Below are positions 28,301 to 36,466 of a DNA stretch of 64,000 nucleotides, one piece after another; the first letter of the stretch is position 1; each line of letters starts with the position of its first letter. The stretch covers positions 558,001 through 622,000 of the forward strand of contig OY969422.1 in NCBI GenBank assembly GCA_963699215.1, given 5' to 3'. This stretch comes from VRUE01 sp963699215. GTDB taxonomy: Bacteria > Actinomycetota > Thermoleophilia > Solirubrobacterales > 70-9. The position numbers were made by a program, and so were the translations under genes. The notes beneath the pieces were generated by a model. The model saw only the letters and a list, made by a program, of their open reading frames with translations, searched no databases and was not told the origin of the DNA.

Positions 28301-30024
28301 TCGAGCACGTTCTCCAGCTGTTCGCGCGAGAGCTCGCGGAAGGGCTCGGTCGCGGTGACGAGGCGCTCGACCTCGTCGACCTCCCACTCGTCGAGCGCGG
28401 CCATCGAGACCAGGTGCTGGGCGAGCACGTCGAGCGGGTTCTGCGGGATCACGGTCTCCTCGATCGCCCCTTCGCGCATGCGGCGGGCGACCACGGCGCA
28501 CTCGAGCAGGTCGGCGCGGAACTTGGGGAAGATGCGGCCGCGCGAGACCTCGCCCAGCGAGTGGCCGGCGCGGCCGACCCGCTGCAGCCCGCGGCTGACC
28601 GACTTCGGCGACTCGACCTGGATCACGAGATCGACGGCGCCCATGTCGATCCCCAGCTCCAACGACGACGTCGCCACGAGGCAGGGCAGTTGCCCCGACT
28701 TGAGCATCTCCTCTACGACGGTGCGCTCTTCGTGGGAGAGGGACCCGTGGTGGGCCCTGGCGATCTCGGGCACGGGTTCAAGCGCCTCAGCCGCGGGTCC
28801 TGTCGCGGCAGGGGACCCACCACCCCCTGCGGTAGCTAAAGCTTCCTCGGGGGCGGTGCCCCCTACCGCGCCACCCGCGGGAGAGGCGTTTCCCGCATGC
28901 TCGGTGGCGGGAAGCTCTTGCGGAGCCTGCTCGAGAGCGAGCTCGTTCAAGCGCTTCGCCAAGCGCTCCGCTGCGCGGCGGGCGTTGACGAAGATGATCG
29001 TCGAGTTGTGCTCTTGGACGAGCTCGAGGAGCTTGGGGTAGATCGCGGGCCAGATCGAGCGGACGTGGGCGTTGGGCTCGCCCTCGTTCGGCACGCCATC
29101 GGAGTTCGGGAAGTTGGGCGCTCCCGGCTCGCTCATGTCCTCGACCGGCACGACGATCTCCAGATCCAGCTCCTTGCCACGCCCCGCATCGACGATCTCG
29201 CAATCTCTTTTAGGACCGACCAGGAACTTCGCGATCCGCTCCAACGGCCGCTGCGTAGCTGAGAGACCGATTCGCTGGACACCTTGCGTCTCTGCGGTGG
29301 GTGCCGTGGAGGAGGGGGTGTCCGAACGCGCGCGGCGTCCTGTTCCTCGCCCTACCGGCTCATAGAGAGCCGCACCGCCGTCCGGCGAGGAACCCAGCGC
29401 GGGTTCGGGCGCCCCCTCCTCCACGACAGGCCCCGCCGCCTGACGCGCATGGTCCCTAACCAGATGGTCCAACCGCTCCAACGTAAGGACCAAGTGCGAC
29501 CCGCGCTTGCTCTGGGCGACCGCGTGAATCTCGTCGACGATCACCGCCTCGGTGCCGGTAAGGATCTCGCGCGCGCCGGAGGAGAGGATCAGGTAGAGCG
29601 ACTCCGGGGTGGTGATCAGGATGTCGGGCGGCGTTTTGCGCATCGCCCGCCGCTCTTTCTGGCTGGTGTCGCCGGTGCGCAGGCCGACGGAGATCTCGGC
29701 GCCGATCCCCCGCAGCGGCGCCCGCAGGTTGCGCTCGATGTCGTAGGAGAGCGCCTTCAGCGGCGAGACGTAGACGAGCTTCACGCCGTCGCCGCGACGC
29801 TCCGAGCGCGAGAGCTTGTCGATCCCCCAGAGGAAGGTGGCGAGGGTCTTGCCGGAGCCGGTCGGGGCGCAGATCAGCGCGTTGGCGCCGCCCGAGATCG
29901 CCTCCCAGCCACCCGCCTGGGCAGGCGTCGGGCCCTCGAAGGAGGCCTCGAACCAGCGCCTGACCGGGGCGCTGAACGGCGCCAGCGGGTCAGTCTCCGC
30001 GCGTGCTTTCGGGCCAGTGCTCAA
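25301..30024 (-). CDS. lhr: Lhr-type ATP-dependent DNA helicase (frameshifted, with palindromic inserts)
   Basis: Long superfamily 2 helicase of about 1570 residues. Motif I CAPTGSGKTLATF, motif II VDEIHAV, motif III GLSATQRP, motif V ATSSLELGIDMGAVDLVIQV and motif VI GLQRVGRAGHS are in order, followed by the DEAD_assoc/Lhr C-terminal domains (GRKGARQLVVTNAGTIPDRG; LERYGIVTRETVLAEGVPGG). Single-base insertions near 28003, 27682, 27537, 26983 and 26523 break the frame. Each break is restored by deleting one base. Two extra segments lie between motifs II and III and before HHGSLSHEER, coded by palindrome-rich DNA. The start is ATG 30024. Lhr acts in DNA repair; in actinobacteria it is mitomycin-induced (family knowledge). 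Confidence 0.88.
28829..28869. repeat. palindrome-rich insert in lhr (second)
   Basis: GCGGTAG (28829-28835) is inverted at 28863-28869. Inside it GGGGGC (28849-28854) pairs with GCCCCC (28858-28863). The adjacent 28795-28820 stretch can also fold (GGGTCC/GGACCC). The DNA encodes an Ala/Gly/Pro linker (GGAVGGTAPEEALATAGG) in the helicase. Confidence 0.45.
29305..29425. repeat. 121-bp hairpin element inserted in frame in lhr
   Basis: Arms 29305-29335 and 29395-29425 are complementary at 27 of 31 positions. Inside, GTTCCTCGCC (29342-29351) is exactly inverted at 29384-29393, and GGCTC/GAGCC forms the tip. The element encodes part of a roughly 50-residue segment between helicase motifs II and III that related helicases lack. 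Confidence 0.65.
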
Positions 30025-30060
30025 CCCACCGATCTTACGCCTACCTCAAGCGCGCGAGAT

Positions 30061-31212
30061 TCAGCTGACTTTGCCGCCAGCGAAGCCGACGAAGGCGCTC
30101 CAGGCCGGCTTCGGCTTGAAGCCCGCGCCGAAGAGGCCCGAGCCGTCGCAGAAGTTGCAGGCGCCGGGAAGGTCGTCGACCGAGAACCAGTAGACCCGCT
30201 GCAGCTGCCACTTGGCCTGCTTGGCGCGGAGCAGCCGGAACGCGCCCTTCAGCTGCGCGGCCTGGCCCTTGACGCCTTTGGCGAAGCTGTTGCCGGCGCG
30301 CGGCCGTTGCGAGCTCCAGCCGAGCTCGGTGATCCAGAGCTCCTTGCCGGCGTCGTGGTTGGCCCTCAGCACCTGCAGCACTTCTTCGATGTAGGGGGCG
30401 AGGTTCTTGTAGGTGCCGGTGTACGGGTGCAGCGCGACGCCCTGAAACTTCGACTTGATCCCCGGCGTCGCCGCGTACATCTGCTCGAGGAAGTCGGTCG
30501 CGAAGTAGGCCTGCGGGGGGCTGCGGTCGAAGGTCGCCTCGATCGGCCGCGCGAAGAGGCCGGCGAGGACGATCTTCGCCCCCTGGTCGGCTGCTTTCGC
30601 CGCTCCGGCGGAGAGCTTCACCAGCTTGCCGTACTCGACCGGGTTGGGCCGCACGACGAAGTACTTGAAGTTGGGCTCGTTCCAGATCTGCCAGACCCGG
30701 ATCGAGCGCTTCGGCAGGCTCGGGTTCTCCAGCCAGAAGCTGCCGCGCGGCCCGTAGCGCTTGATCGTCTGGACGACGAACTTGCGCCAGCCGGAGCGCT
30801 GGGTGCCGCTGCGGACGGGCAGGAACTTCGGCGCGCTGACGCTGCCGCCCGACCCGGGCACGACCGCGGTGGGCACGGCCCAACTGGGCGCACCGGTCAG
30901 GAACGGGAGGATGTCGATGCCGGCGACGGCCGCCTCGCGGACGACCGCGTCGGTGGAGGAGAAGTCGTAGGGGCCGTTGCGAACCGGCTGCACCGAGGCC
31001 CAAGAGACCGGGATGCGGATGCTGTCGACCCCGCCGCGCTTGAGCCGCTGGAACTGTTCCGGGCTGGGCGTCAACTGCGGCACGACGCCCCAGAAGTTGC
31101 CAGGCACCGCCATCGCGGACGGAGCTCCGGTGGTGGTGGCCAAGGCGGCGATCGCCAGCGCGGCGCCGAAGACGCGCAGCCGTATGCCCGGACTCGTCGG
31201 GTTCCTGCGCAT
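30061..31212 (-). CDS. secreted GH39-like glycoside hydrolase (copy 1)
   Basis: A 383-residue protein with signal peptide (FGAALAIAALATTTGAPSAM) and a clan GH-A barrel. QIWNEPNFKYF contains the acid/base Glu in the WNEPN motif, and ELWITELGWSS carries the nucleophile Glu. RIPVSWASVQP and ALHPYTGTY are the other conserved strands. The C-terminus (YWFSVDDLPGACNFCDGSGL) is shared with the paralogue at 61697. It starts three bases after the stop of the anchored protein gene and lies 36 bp before lhr, so the three genes may form one transcript. The substrate is probably a self or neighbouring surface polysaccharide (inference). Confidence 0.82.
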   Translation of the reverse strand: MRRNPTSPGIRLRVFGAALAIAALATTTGAPSAMAVPGNFWGVVPQLTPSPEQFQRLKRGGVDSIRIPVSWASVQPVRNGPYDFSSTDAVVREAAVAGIDILPFLTGAPSWAVPTAVVPGSGGSVSAPKFLPVRSGTQRSGWRKFVVQTIKRYGPRGSFWLENPSLPKRSIRVWQIWNEPNFKYFVVRPNPVEYGKLVKLSAGAAKAADQGAKIVLAGLFARPIEATFDRSPPQAYFATDFLEQMYAATPGIKSKFQGVALHPYTGTYKNLAPYIEEVLQVLRANHDAGKELWITELGWSSQRPRAGNSFAKGVKGQAAQLKGAFRLLRAKQAKWQLQRVYWFSVDDLPGACNFCDGSGLFGAGFKPKPAWSAFVGFAGGKVS

Positions 31213-31215
31213 GGG

Positions 31216-31767
31216 CTAGCCCGCCTCGGGAGAGACGGGCGAGCCGGACGAGTCACCGCGGCGACGCTGCCTCATCACCACGACCCCCACTGAGATCGCC
31301 GCAAGGACGGCGATCGCGATCAGGATCGGGATCAGCGGGGAAGAGCCACCATCCTCCTGCGAGGAGGCCGGCGTGGCGGAGCCGGCAGCGGCCTTGCCGG
31401 AATCCGACGAGCCATTGCTGGACGGCTTGCCTTGGCTACCCTGCTGGGCATCGCCTCCGCCGCCACGGGCGGCACCCGCAGCGCCGCCGGAATCCGATGA
31501 GTCATCTACCGAAGAATCCCCTCGCGACGAGCCCGATCCATTCCCGGGCTTGCCGCCGTTCGCCTGCGAGCTGTCGGCGGGGGGTTGGTGGCCGTTAGGG
31601 ACCGTGTCGCCGGGCACCGGGGGCGGAGCGTCGTTGTACTGGATTCCGCTGGAGTCTTCAGCCTGAGCAAGCATCGGACAGCAGCCCAATGCGAGCAGAG
31701 CCAGCATTGACAGAGCGAGTATCGAACGGGGCCCGGCGAGGGGCGAGACTTGACGCGTCCCAAACAT
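31216..31767 (-). CDS. Ser/Gly-rich exported protein with C-terminal membrane anchor
   Basis: A 183-residue protein with signal peptide (LALSMLALLALGCCPMLAQA), then a long low-complexity Ser/Gly/Asp/Gln stretch (SSVDDSSDSGGAAGAARGGG), one membrane helix (LIPILIAIAVLAAISVGVVV) and a basic RQRRR stop-transfer tail. No LPXTG motif is visible. It looks like a stalk that displays an extracellular part on the membrane. The ATG at 31767 overlaps the start of the divergent ligase gene by 79 bp; an internal ATG at 31707 would shorten the overlap to 19 bp but would truncate the signal peptide. It is coupled to the GH39-like gene, three bases away. Confidence 0.6.
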   Translation of the reverse strand: MFGTRQVSPLAGPRSILALSMLALLALGCCPMLAQAEDSSGIQYNDAPPPVPGDTVPNGHQPPADSSQANGGKPGNGSGSSRGDSSVDDSSDSGGAAGAARGGGGDAQQGSQGKPSSNGSSDSGKAAAGSATPASSQEDGGSSPLIPILIAIAVLAAISVGVVVMRQRRRGDSSGSPVSPEAG

Positions 31768-33695
31768 GGCGCGCAAGGTTAGAGGAAAGCGCGGCGCTAC
31801 TCGCTCCGATCGTCCTGATTGGCGCCATTGCCCTTGCCGGAGGCGGATATGACGTCGGCGACCGGCACATTGCCGGCCTCGCCGTATGGCTGGTCGTCGT
31901 TGCCCTGATCGTCGGCGGGGCGGCGTCGCGGGCAGCGCTGGCGCGGCCGTTCTACCTCGCTGCGGGACTGATCGGCGGTCTTGCCCTGCTGTCAGCAATC
32001 TCATCCTCCTGGTCGGGGTCGGCGGAGCTGAGCGTGATCGAGGCGGACCGGATCCTGGTCTACCTCGGCATCTTCCTAGCCGCATTCCTCATCGCACAAA
32101 CCGACGAAAGGCGCCAACGTTTCGCCGAAGGCCTGGCAATCGTCCTCGCGCTCGTCGCCCTGCTCGCCCTCACCAGCCGCCTGCTCCCCAACCTGCTCGA
32201 CGTCGGCAACTCGATCGACGCGGGACCCCGCCTGCGCTACCCGCTCGGCTACTGGAACGCGAACGGGGCGATGTTCGGGATCGCGGTCGGGCTGCTCCTC
32301 TGGTCGAGCCGGCGCGCCGTCTCGACCGGGTTGCGCTGGCTCTCCGTCGCCGCCCTGCCGGCGGTCCTGCTCGCTCTCTACTTCACCTACTCGCGCGGCG
32401 GGCTACTGGCGCTGCTCGTCGCCGCGGGCTGCACGATCGTCCTCTCGCGCGACCGGCTCTGGCTGCTCGCCATCCTGGGCGCAGGCGTCCTCGGGGCGCT
32501 GCCGGCGGTGCTGGCAGTCCAGTCGCGGCGCAGCCTCGCCGACAACCTCGGCGACCAGGCGGCGGTCGACCAGGGCGCGACGGTGCTGCTGATCCTGCTC
32601 GCCGGCATCGCCCTCGCCCTCCTCCTCTTCGCCGCTCTGCGCTGGGCCGAGCGGCGCGACGGGCAGCTGACCGGCCGCGCCGTCGAGCTGTCGCGCAACC
32701 CAAAGCTGCTGCGGGGCATCGCTGCCGTCGTGGCAGCGATCGCGATCGTGGTGGCGATCGCGATCGGCGGCCGCGCCTGGGACCAGTTCTCCAGCTCCGA
32801 CGTGCAGTTCCCGAGCCGCCCCGAGCAGCACTTCTCGGACTTCAGCGGCGCCGGCCGTCATGACTTCTTCCGCGTCTCGATCGACGCCTTCGGCGAAAAG
32901 CCCCTGCTCGGCAGCGGCGCGGGCACCTACGAGTTCGCCTGGGAGGAGCAGCGCTCGATCGCGCTGCCCGTCCACGACGCGCACTCGCTCTACCTGGAGG
33001 CCTTCGCCGAGCTGGGCGCGGTCGGTGGCCTGCTGGTCCTGGCCCTGATCGGGGTGCTGCTCTGGACCGGCTTCGCCGCCTGGCGCGCCGCCGCCCACCC
33101 GCAGCGCGAGCGCTATGCCGCGCTGCTCGCGGCGACGATCGCCTTCGCCGTCGTCGCCAGCCTCGACTGGTTCTGGGAGATCGCCGCCCTCGGCGCCGTC
33201 TTCTTCCTCGCCGCCGGGGTGCTCGTCGCCGCCCGCTGCGGGCAGCTGGCGCCGGCCCCGGGCGCCGCGGAGGGCGAGGGGCGCCGCTTCGGGCTCGCCG
33301 TCGCCGGGCTCGCCGTCGCCTGGATCGCCGCCGTGGCGCTGATCGGGCCGCTGCTGGTCGAGCGCGAGATCGACGCCAGCAATAGCGCCGCGGCCGCCGG
33401 CAACTTCGCCAGCGCCGTCGACCACGCCGAGACGGCGCGCTCGATCGAGCCCTTCGCCGCCTCGCCCTACGTCCAGCTGGGCCTGCTCGCCGAGAGCCAG
33501 GGCGACTACGCGACCGCCGCCGAGCGCTACACGCAAGCGATCGACCGCGAGGATCGCAACTGGCAGCTCTACTACCTACGCTCTAGAGTCGAGGAAAAGG
33601 CCGGCGAAGACGCTGCCGCCCGGGCGGACTTGGATCGCGCCCGTCGTCTGAACCCGCTGGACGAATGCCTCCGCGGGAAGCCGAGCTGCGGGTGA
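31689..33695 (+). CDS. O-antigen ligase/polymerase (Wzy_C) with C-terminal TPRs
   Basis: A 668-residue integral membrane protein with about twelve helices. The large periplasmic loop GRHDFFRVSIDAFGEKPLLG followed by HDAHSLYLEAFAELG is the conserved Wzy_C/WaaL region (GSGxGT, H-x2-H-N/S-x-Y). The last 120 residues form TPR repeats (SPYVQLGLLAESQGDYATAA). Members polymerise or ligate lipid-linked glycans outside the membrane. The start is ATG 31689 or TTG 31707. It ends five bases before the sugar transferase gene, so it opens a ligase-transferase-GT2 operon. Confidence 0.85.
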   Translation: MRAEPALTERVSNGARRGARLDASQTWRARLEESAALLAPIVLIGAIALAGGGYDVGDRHIAGLAVWLVVVALIVGGAASRAALARPFYLAAGLIGGLALLSAISSSWSGSAELSVIEADRILVYLGIFLAAFLIAQTDERRQRFAEGLAIVLALVALLALTSRLLPNLLDVGNSIDAGPRLRYPLGYWNANGAMFGIAVGLLLWSSRRAVSTGLRWLSVAALPAVLLALYFTYSRGGLLALLVAAGCTIVLSRDRLWLLAILGAGVLGALPAVLAVQSRRSLADNLGDQAAVDQGATVLLILLAGIALALLLFAALRWAERRDGQLTGRAVELSRNPKLLRGIAAVVAAIAIVVAIAIGGRAWDQFSSSDVQFPSRPEQHFSDFSGAGRHDFFRVSIDAFGEKPLLGSGAGTYEFAWEEQRSIALPVHDAHSLYLEAFAELGAVGGLLVLALIGVLLWTGFAAWRAAAHPQRERYAALLAATIAFAVVASLDWFWEIAALGAVFFLAAGVLVAARCGQLAPAPGAAEGEGRRFGLAVAGLAVAWIAAVALIGPLLVEREIDASNSAAAAGNFASAVDHAETARSIEPFAASPYVQLGLLAESQGDYATAAERYTQAIDREDRNWQLYYLRSRVEEKAGEDAAARADLDRARRLNPLDECLRGKPSCG

Positions 33696-33699
33696 CCCC

Positions 33700-35208
33700 A
33701 TGACGAGCAAGGCGCAGGAGACCGCATCGCGCAGCAGCTCGCCGGCGCAGGCGCCGGGAGAGAGCCCGCGCGGCGGCAGAACCGACGCGGCGACGCGGCT
33801 GGGGCTGGCGGGTGCGAGCGGCGCGCGGCGGCGCGGCTCGCTGCTGCGGAGGATGCTGGCGAGCGGCGACTGGCTGACCCTGGTGGCGACGCTCTGCATC
33901 GTCACCGCGGCCAGCCCCGAGACCGACGTTGGCACCCTCTTCTGGGCGACGATGTTCAGCCCGGTCTGGGTGCTGGTGCTGAAGCTGCACGGCCTCTACG
34001 ACAACGACCACCGCCGCATCCGCCACAGCACGCTCGACGAGCTCTCCAGCCTCGTCTCGGCGGCTGCGCTGGGGACGCTGGCGCTCGACGGGCTGCTGGC
34101 GCTGAGCCCGGTCGGCCCGCTTGCCGCGACCAGCGCGATCGCGGTCGGCCTCGGCGCCCTGGCCGGCAGCTTCGCCTCGCGCGCCGTGCTGCGCTTCTTC
34201 TGGCACCGCCTGGCGGGGTCCGCGATCGGCATCGTCGTCGGACCGGCCGCCGCGGTCGCGATCGTCGCCCGCCGCGTCGCGACCCACCCCGAGACCCGCC
34301 TACACCTGGTCGGCTACCTCTCGCCGCGGGGAGAGGACGGCGGTCAAGGGGGGCCGGCGGGGGTGCCGCGGCTCGGCTCGATCGCCGACATCTCGCGGAT
34401 CGCCCGCGAGCACGAAGTCGAGCGGGTGATCGTCACCGAGCAGGAGATGAGCGAGCCCGCCGCCGAGCGGCTGATCGAGGAGTGCAAGGCGGCCGGCCTG
34501 GCGCTGACCTTCCTCCCCCAGCACTTCGGCCTGCTCGGACCGGGGATCGAGCTCAACCGCCTCGCCGAGCTGCCGGTCCTCGACTTCCGCTTCTCCGATC
34601 CGCCGCGCTCGACGGTCGCGCTCAAGCGCGGCATGGACCTGGCGATCGGCGGCACCCTGCTCGCCCTGCTCTCGCCGCTGCTGGCGGCGATCTCGCTGCT
34701 GATCCTGCTCGACTCGGGCCGGCCGGTGCTCTTCCGCCAGCGGCGAATCGGCAAGGACGGCGAGGTCTTCACGGTGCTCAAGTTCCGCACGATGATCCAA
34801 GGGGCCGAGGAGCAGCTGAGCGAACTGGTCGACCTCGAGAAGCTCGACGAGCCCGCCTTCAAGATCGCCGACGACCCGCGGGTGACCCGCGCCGGCCGCC
34901 GCCTGCGGCGCTTCAGCTTCGACGAGCTGCCCCAGCTCGTCAACGTCGTCCGCGGCGACATGTCGCTGGTCGGGCCGCGTCCCGAGGAGGAGGCCGTGGT
35001 CGCCCTCTACGACGAGCGGCAGCGCCTGCGCCTCGCGGTCAAGCCGGGGATGACCGGCCCGATGCAGGTCTACGGCCGCGCCGACCTCACCTTCGAGGAG
35101 CGGCTGGCGATGGAGCGCGACTACCTCGACAACATCTCCGTAGCCGGCGACCTGGCGATCCTCTTGCGAACGCCCGCGGCGATCGTCCGCGGCGACGGCG
35201 CCTACTAG
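33700..35208 (+). CDS. polyprenyl-phosphate sugar-1-phosphate transferase (WbaP/WcaJ type)
   Basis: A 502-residue initiating enzyme of polysaccharide assembly. N-terminal membrane helices and a CoA-binding-like domain (HEVERVIVTEQEMSEPAAER) are followed by the catalytic bacterial sugar transferase domain. LKRGMDLAIGGTLLALLSPL is the re-entrant helix, VLFRQRRIGKDGEVFTVLKF and FRTMIQ follow, and FDELPQLVNVVRGDMSLVGP with RPEEE completes the active site. It transfers a hexose-1-phosphate from an NDP-sugar to undecaprenyl phosphate at the inner membrane face. The sugar is unknown. It is flanked by the ligase (5-bp gap) and a GT2 gene (10-bp gap). Confidence 0.93.
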   Translation: MTSKAQETASRSSSPAQAPGESPRGGRTDAATRLGLAGASGARRRGSLLRRMLASGDWLTLVATLCIVTAASPETDVGTLFWATMFSPVWVLVLKLHGLYDNDHRRIRHSTLDELSSLVSAAALGTLALDGLLALSPVGPLAATSAIAVGLGALAGSFASRAVLRFFWHRLAGSAIGIVVGPAAAVAIVARRVATHPETRLHLVGYLSPRGEDGGQGGPAGVPRLGSIADISRIAREHEVERVIVTEQEMSEPAAERLIEECKAAGLALTFLPQHFGLLGPGIELNRLAELPVLDFRFSDPPRSTVALKRGMDLAIGGTLLALLSPLLAAISLLILLDSGRPVLFRQRRIGKDGEVFTVLKFRTMIQGAEEQLSELVDLEKLDEPAFKIADDPRVTRAGRRLRRFSFDELPQLVNVVRGDMSLVGPRPEEEAVVALYDERQRLRLAVKPGMTGPMQVYGRADLTFEERLAMERDYLDNISVAGDLAILLRTPAAIVRGDGAY

Positions 35209-35218
35209 GGTCGGCGCG

Positions 35219-36100
35219 GTGACAAGCGGGCCCGACCTACAGGTCATCGTCGTCAGCCACGGCGCCGAAGGGCTGCTGCGTAGGTGCCTGCGCTCGCTGC
35301 GAGAGCACCCGGCGGGGGGCGAGATGCGGGTGACCGTGGTCGACAGCGGCAGCCCCGACGCGACCCCCGACATGGTCGCGCGCGAGTTCCCCGAGGTGCG
35401 GCTGCTGCGCTGCGGCAACATCGGCTTCTCCGCCGCCAACAACCTCGCGCTGCGCGAGAGCGAGGCGCGGGCGGTGCTGCTGCTCAACCCGGACACGGAG
35501 GTCTACGCCGGGACCCTCGACGCGGCGCTGGCCCGGCTCTGGTCCGGGGATCGGATCGGGGTGGTCGGGGTGAAGCTGGTGACCGAGTCGGGCGAGCTGG
35601 ACCACGCCTGCAAGCGCTCCTTCCCCACCCCGCTCAGCGCCCTCGCCCACTTCACCGGGATCGGCCGCTCCAACGACGCCTCCGGCGCCCTCAGTCAGTA
35701 CCGGGCGACGCACCTGGGCGACGACGAGCCGGGCGAGGTCGATGCCGTCAACGGCGCCTTCATGCTCTGCCGGGCCGAGGCGGTGCGCGAGGTCGGCCTG
35801 CTCGACGAGGGCTACTGGCTCTACATGGAGGACCTCGACTGGTGCCGCCGCTTCTGGCAAGCCGGCTGGAGCGTCTTCTACGAGCCCGCGGGGACGGCCC
35901 TGCACGTCAAGGGCGGCTCCAGCGGCGGCCGCCGAGCCCCCCGTCAGGAGGTCGCCTTCCACCGCGGCATGGGCCGCTTCTACCGCCGCTTCGACGCTCC
36001 CGAGCACAACCCCGTGGTCAACGCCGCGGTCTACGCCGGCATCGGCGCCAAACTCGCCGCCAGCCTGGCGATCACCGCGGCCGGCACCAAGTCGCGATAG
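35219..36100 (+). CDS. GT2 glycosyltransferase (rhamnosyltransferase-like)
   Basis: A 293-residue GT-A enzyme. VIVVSHGAEGLLRRCLRSL starts the fold, TVVDSGSPDATP is the nucleotide-binding segment, and LLLNPDTEV is the DxD-like motif. GAFMLCRAEAVREVGLLDEG and YMEDLDWCRRFWQAGW hold the catalytic base Asp of WbbL-type enzymes. These often add rhamnose from dTDP-L-rhamnose, whose synthesis genes lie nearby. The start is GTG 35219. Confidence 0.88.
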   Translation: MTSGPDLQVIVVSHGAEGLLRRCLRSLREHPAGGEMRVTVVDSGSPDATPDMVAREFPEVRLLRCGNIGFSAANNLALRESEARAVLLLNPDTEVYAGTLDAALARLWSGDRIGVVGVKLVTESGELDHACKRSFPTPLSALAHFTGIGRSNDASGALSQYRATHLGDDEPGEVDAVNGAFMLCRAEAVREVGLLDEGYWLYMEDLDWCRRFWQAGWSVFYEPAGTALHVKGGSSGGRRAPRQEVAFHRGMGRFYRRFDAPEHNPVVNAAVYAGIGAKLAASLAITAAGTKSR

Positions 36101-36125
36101 TCAAACGCGCCCTGAGAGACAACAA

Positions 36126-36172
36126 GACCCGCCGGAGCGGGTCGAGTCTGGCGAAGCGGGGAACCACCCCGC
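36126..36172 (-). terminator. hairpins downstream of the tRNA-like gene
   Basis: GACCCGC/GCGGGTC (36126-36143) forms a perfect 7-bp stem with loop CGGA, followed on the minus strand by TTGTTGT, typical of rho-independent termination. A second stem, GCGGGG/CCCCGC (36156-36172), lies just before it. Together they end transcription from the tRNA-like gene and probably also from the rfb operon. The rest of 36101-36240 has no gene that I can support. Confidence 0.6.
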
Positions 36173-36243
36173 AGGCGACCGACAATCCGCCCAAGGGTAC
36201 CACGGCGGGTCGCCCCAGCTCAACCACTCCGTCGGGACATATG

Positions 36244-36334
36244 CGGAGGGCGCCGGAATCGAACCGGAACCGACTGGTTGGGTCGGACATGGCGATTGTC
36301 GATCGCCTGGACACACCTGCGTCCCTCACCCTCC
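36244..36334 (-). tRNA. allo-tRNA-like gene (8/4 acceptor/T-arm, class II, serine-type identity)
   Basis: A 91-nt cloverleaf on the minus strand. Acceptor GGAGGGTG pairs with CGCCCTCC (8 bp, one T-G). The D stem is GGAC/GTCC with loop GCAGGTGT, the anticodon stem is GGCGA/TCGCC, and the loop is TCGACAA. A variable arm CCGAC/GTCGG has a 7-nt loop, and the T stem CCGG/CCGG holds the canonical TTCGATT loop. Discriminator G73 follows. Canonical tRNAs have 7+5 pairs; this has 8+4, as in the allo-tRNAs described from metagenomes. Long variable arm plus G73 predicts SerRS charging. The anticodon would be GAC, but position 33 is C, not U, so decoding is uncertain. All helices are intact, which argues against a decayed relic. 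Confidence 0.62.
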
Positions 36335-36425
36335 TACCGACGACGCTAACACTGAAACCTGGCCGAAATCTACGGTCAGGCAAATTGGCACACACTATTT
36401 TCACTTCTGTTTGAAACTGAGTCGA

Positions 36426-36466
36426 ACTGAGGTGTGTCGCTTTCGCCGCGGGGGCCCCACCTCAGT
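36426..36466. terminator. hairpin overlapping the methyltransferase stop codon
   Basis: ACTGAGGTG (36426-36434) pairs with CACCTCAGT (36458-36466). The TGA stop of the minus-strand methyltransferase is inside the right arm (36462-36464). Between this hairpin and the tRNA-like gene is an AT-richer stretch (36335-36425) that may hold a tRNA promoter, but I cannot assign boxes with confidence. Confidence 0.5.

Noticed and set aside
36120..36240. A second tRNA downstream of the tRNA-like gene
   Set aside because: A D-arm-like phrase and GC hairpins are present, but no acceptor stem or TTC-type T-loop pairs correctly.
36244..36334. tRNA-Sec (selC)
   Set aside because: Bacterial selC has an 8/5 arm, a 6-bp D stem and anticodon TCA; here the T stem is 4 bp, the D stem 4 bp and the loop TCGACAA.
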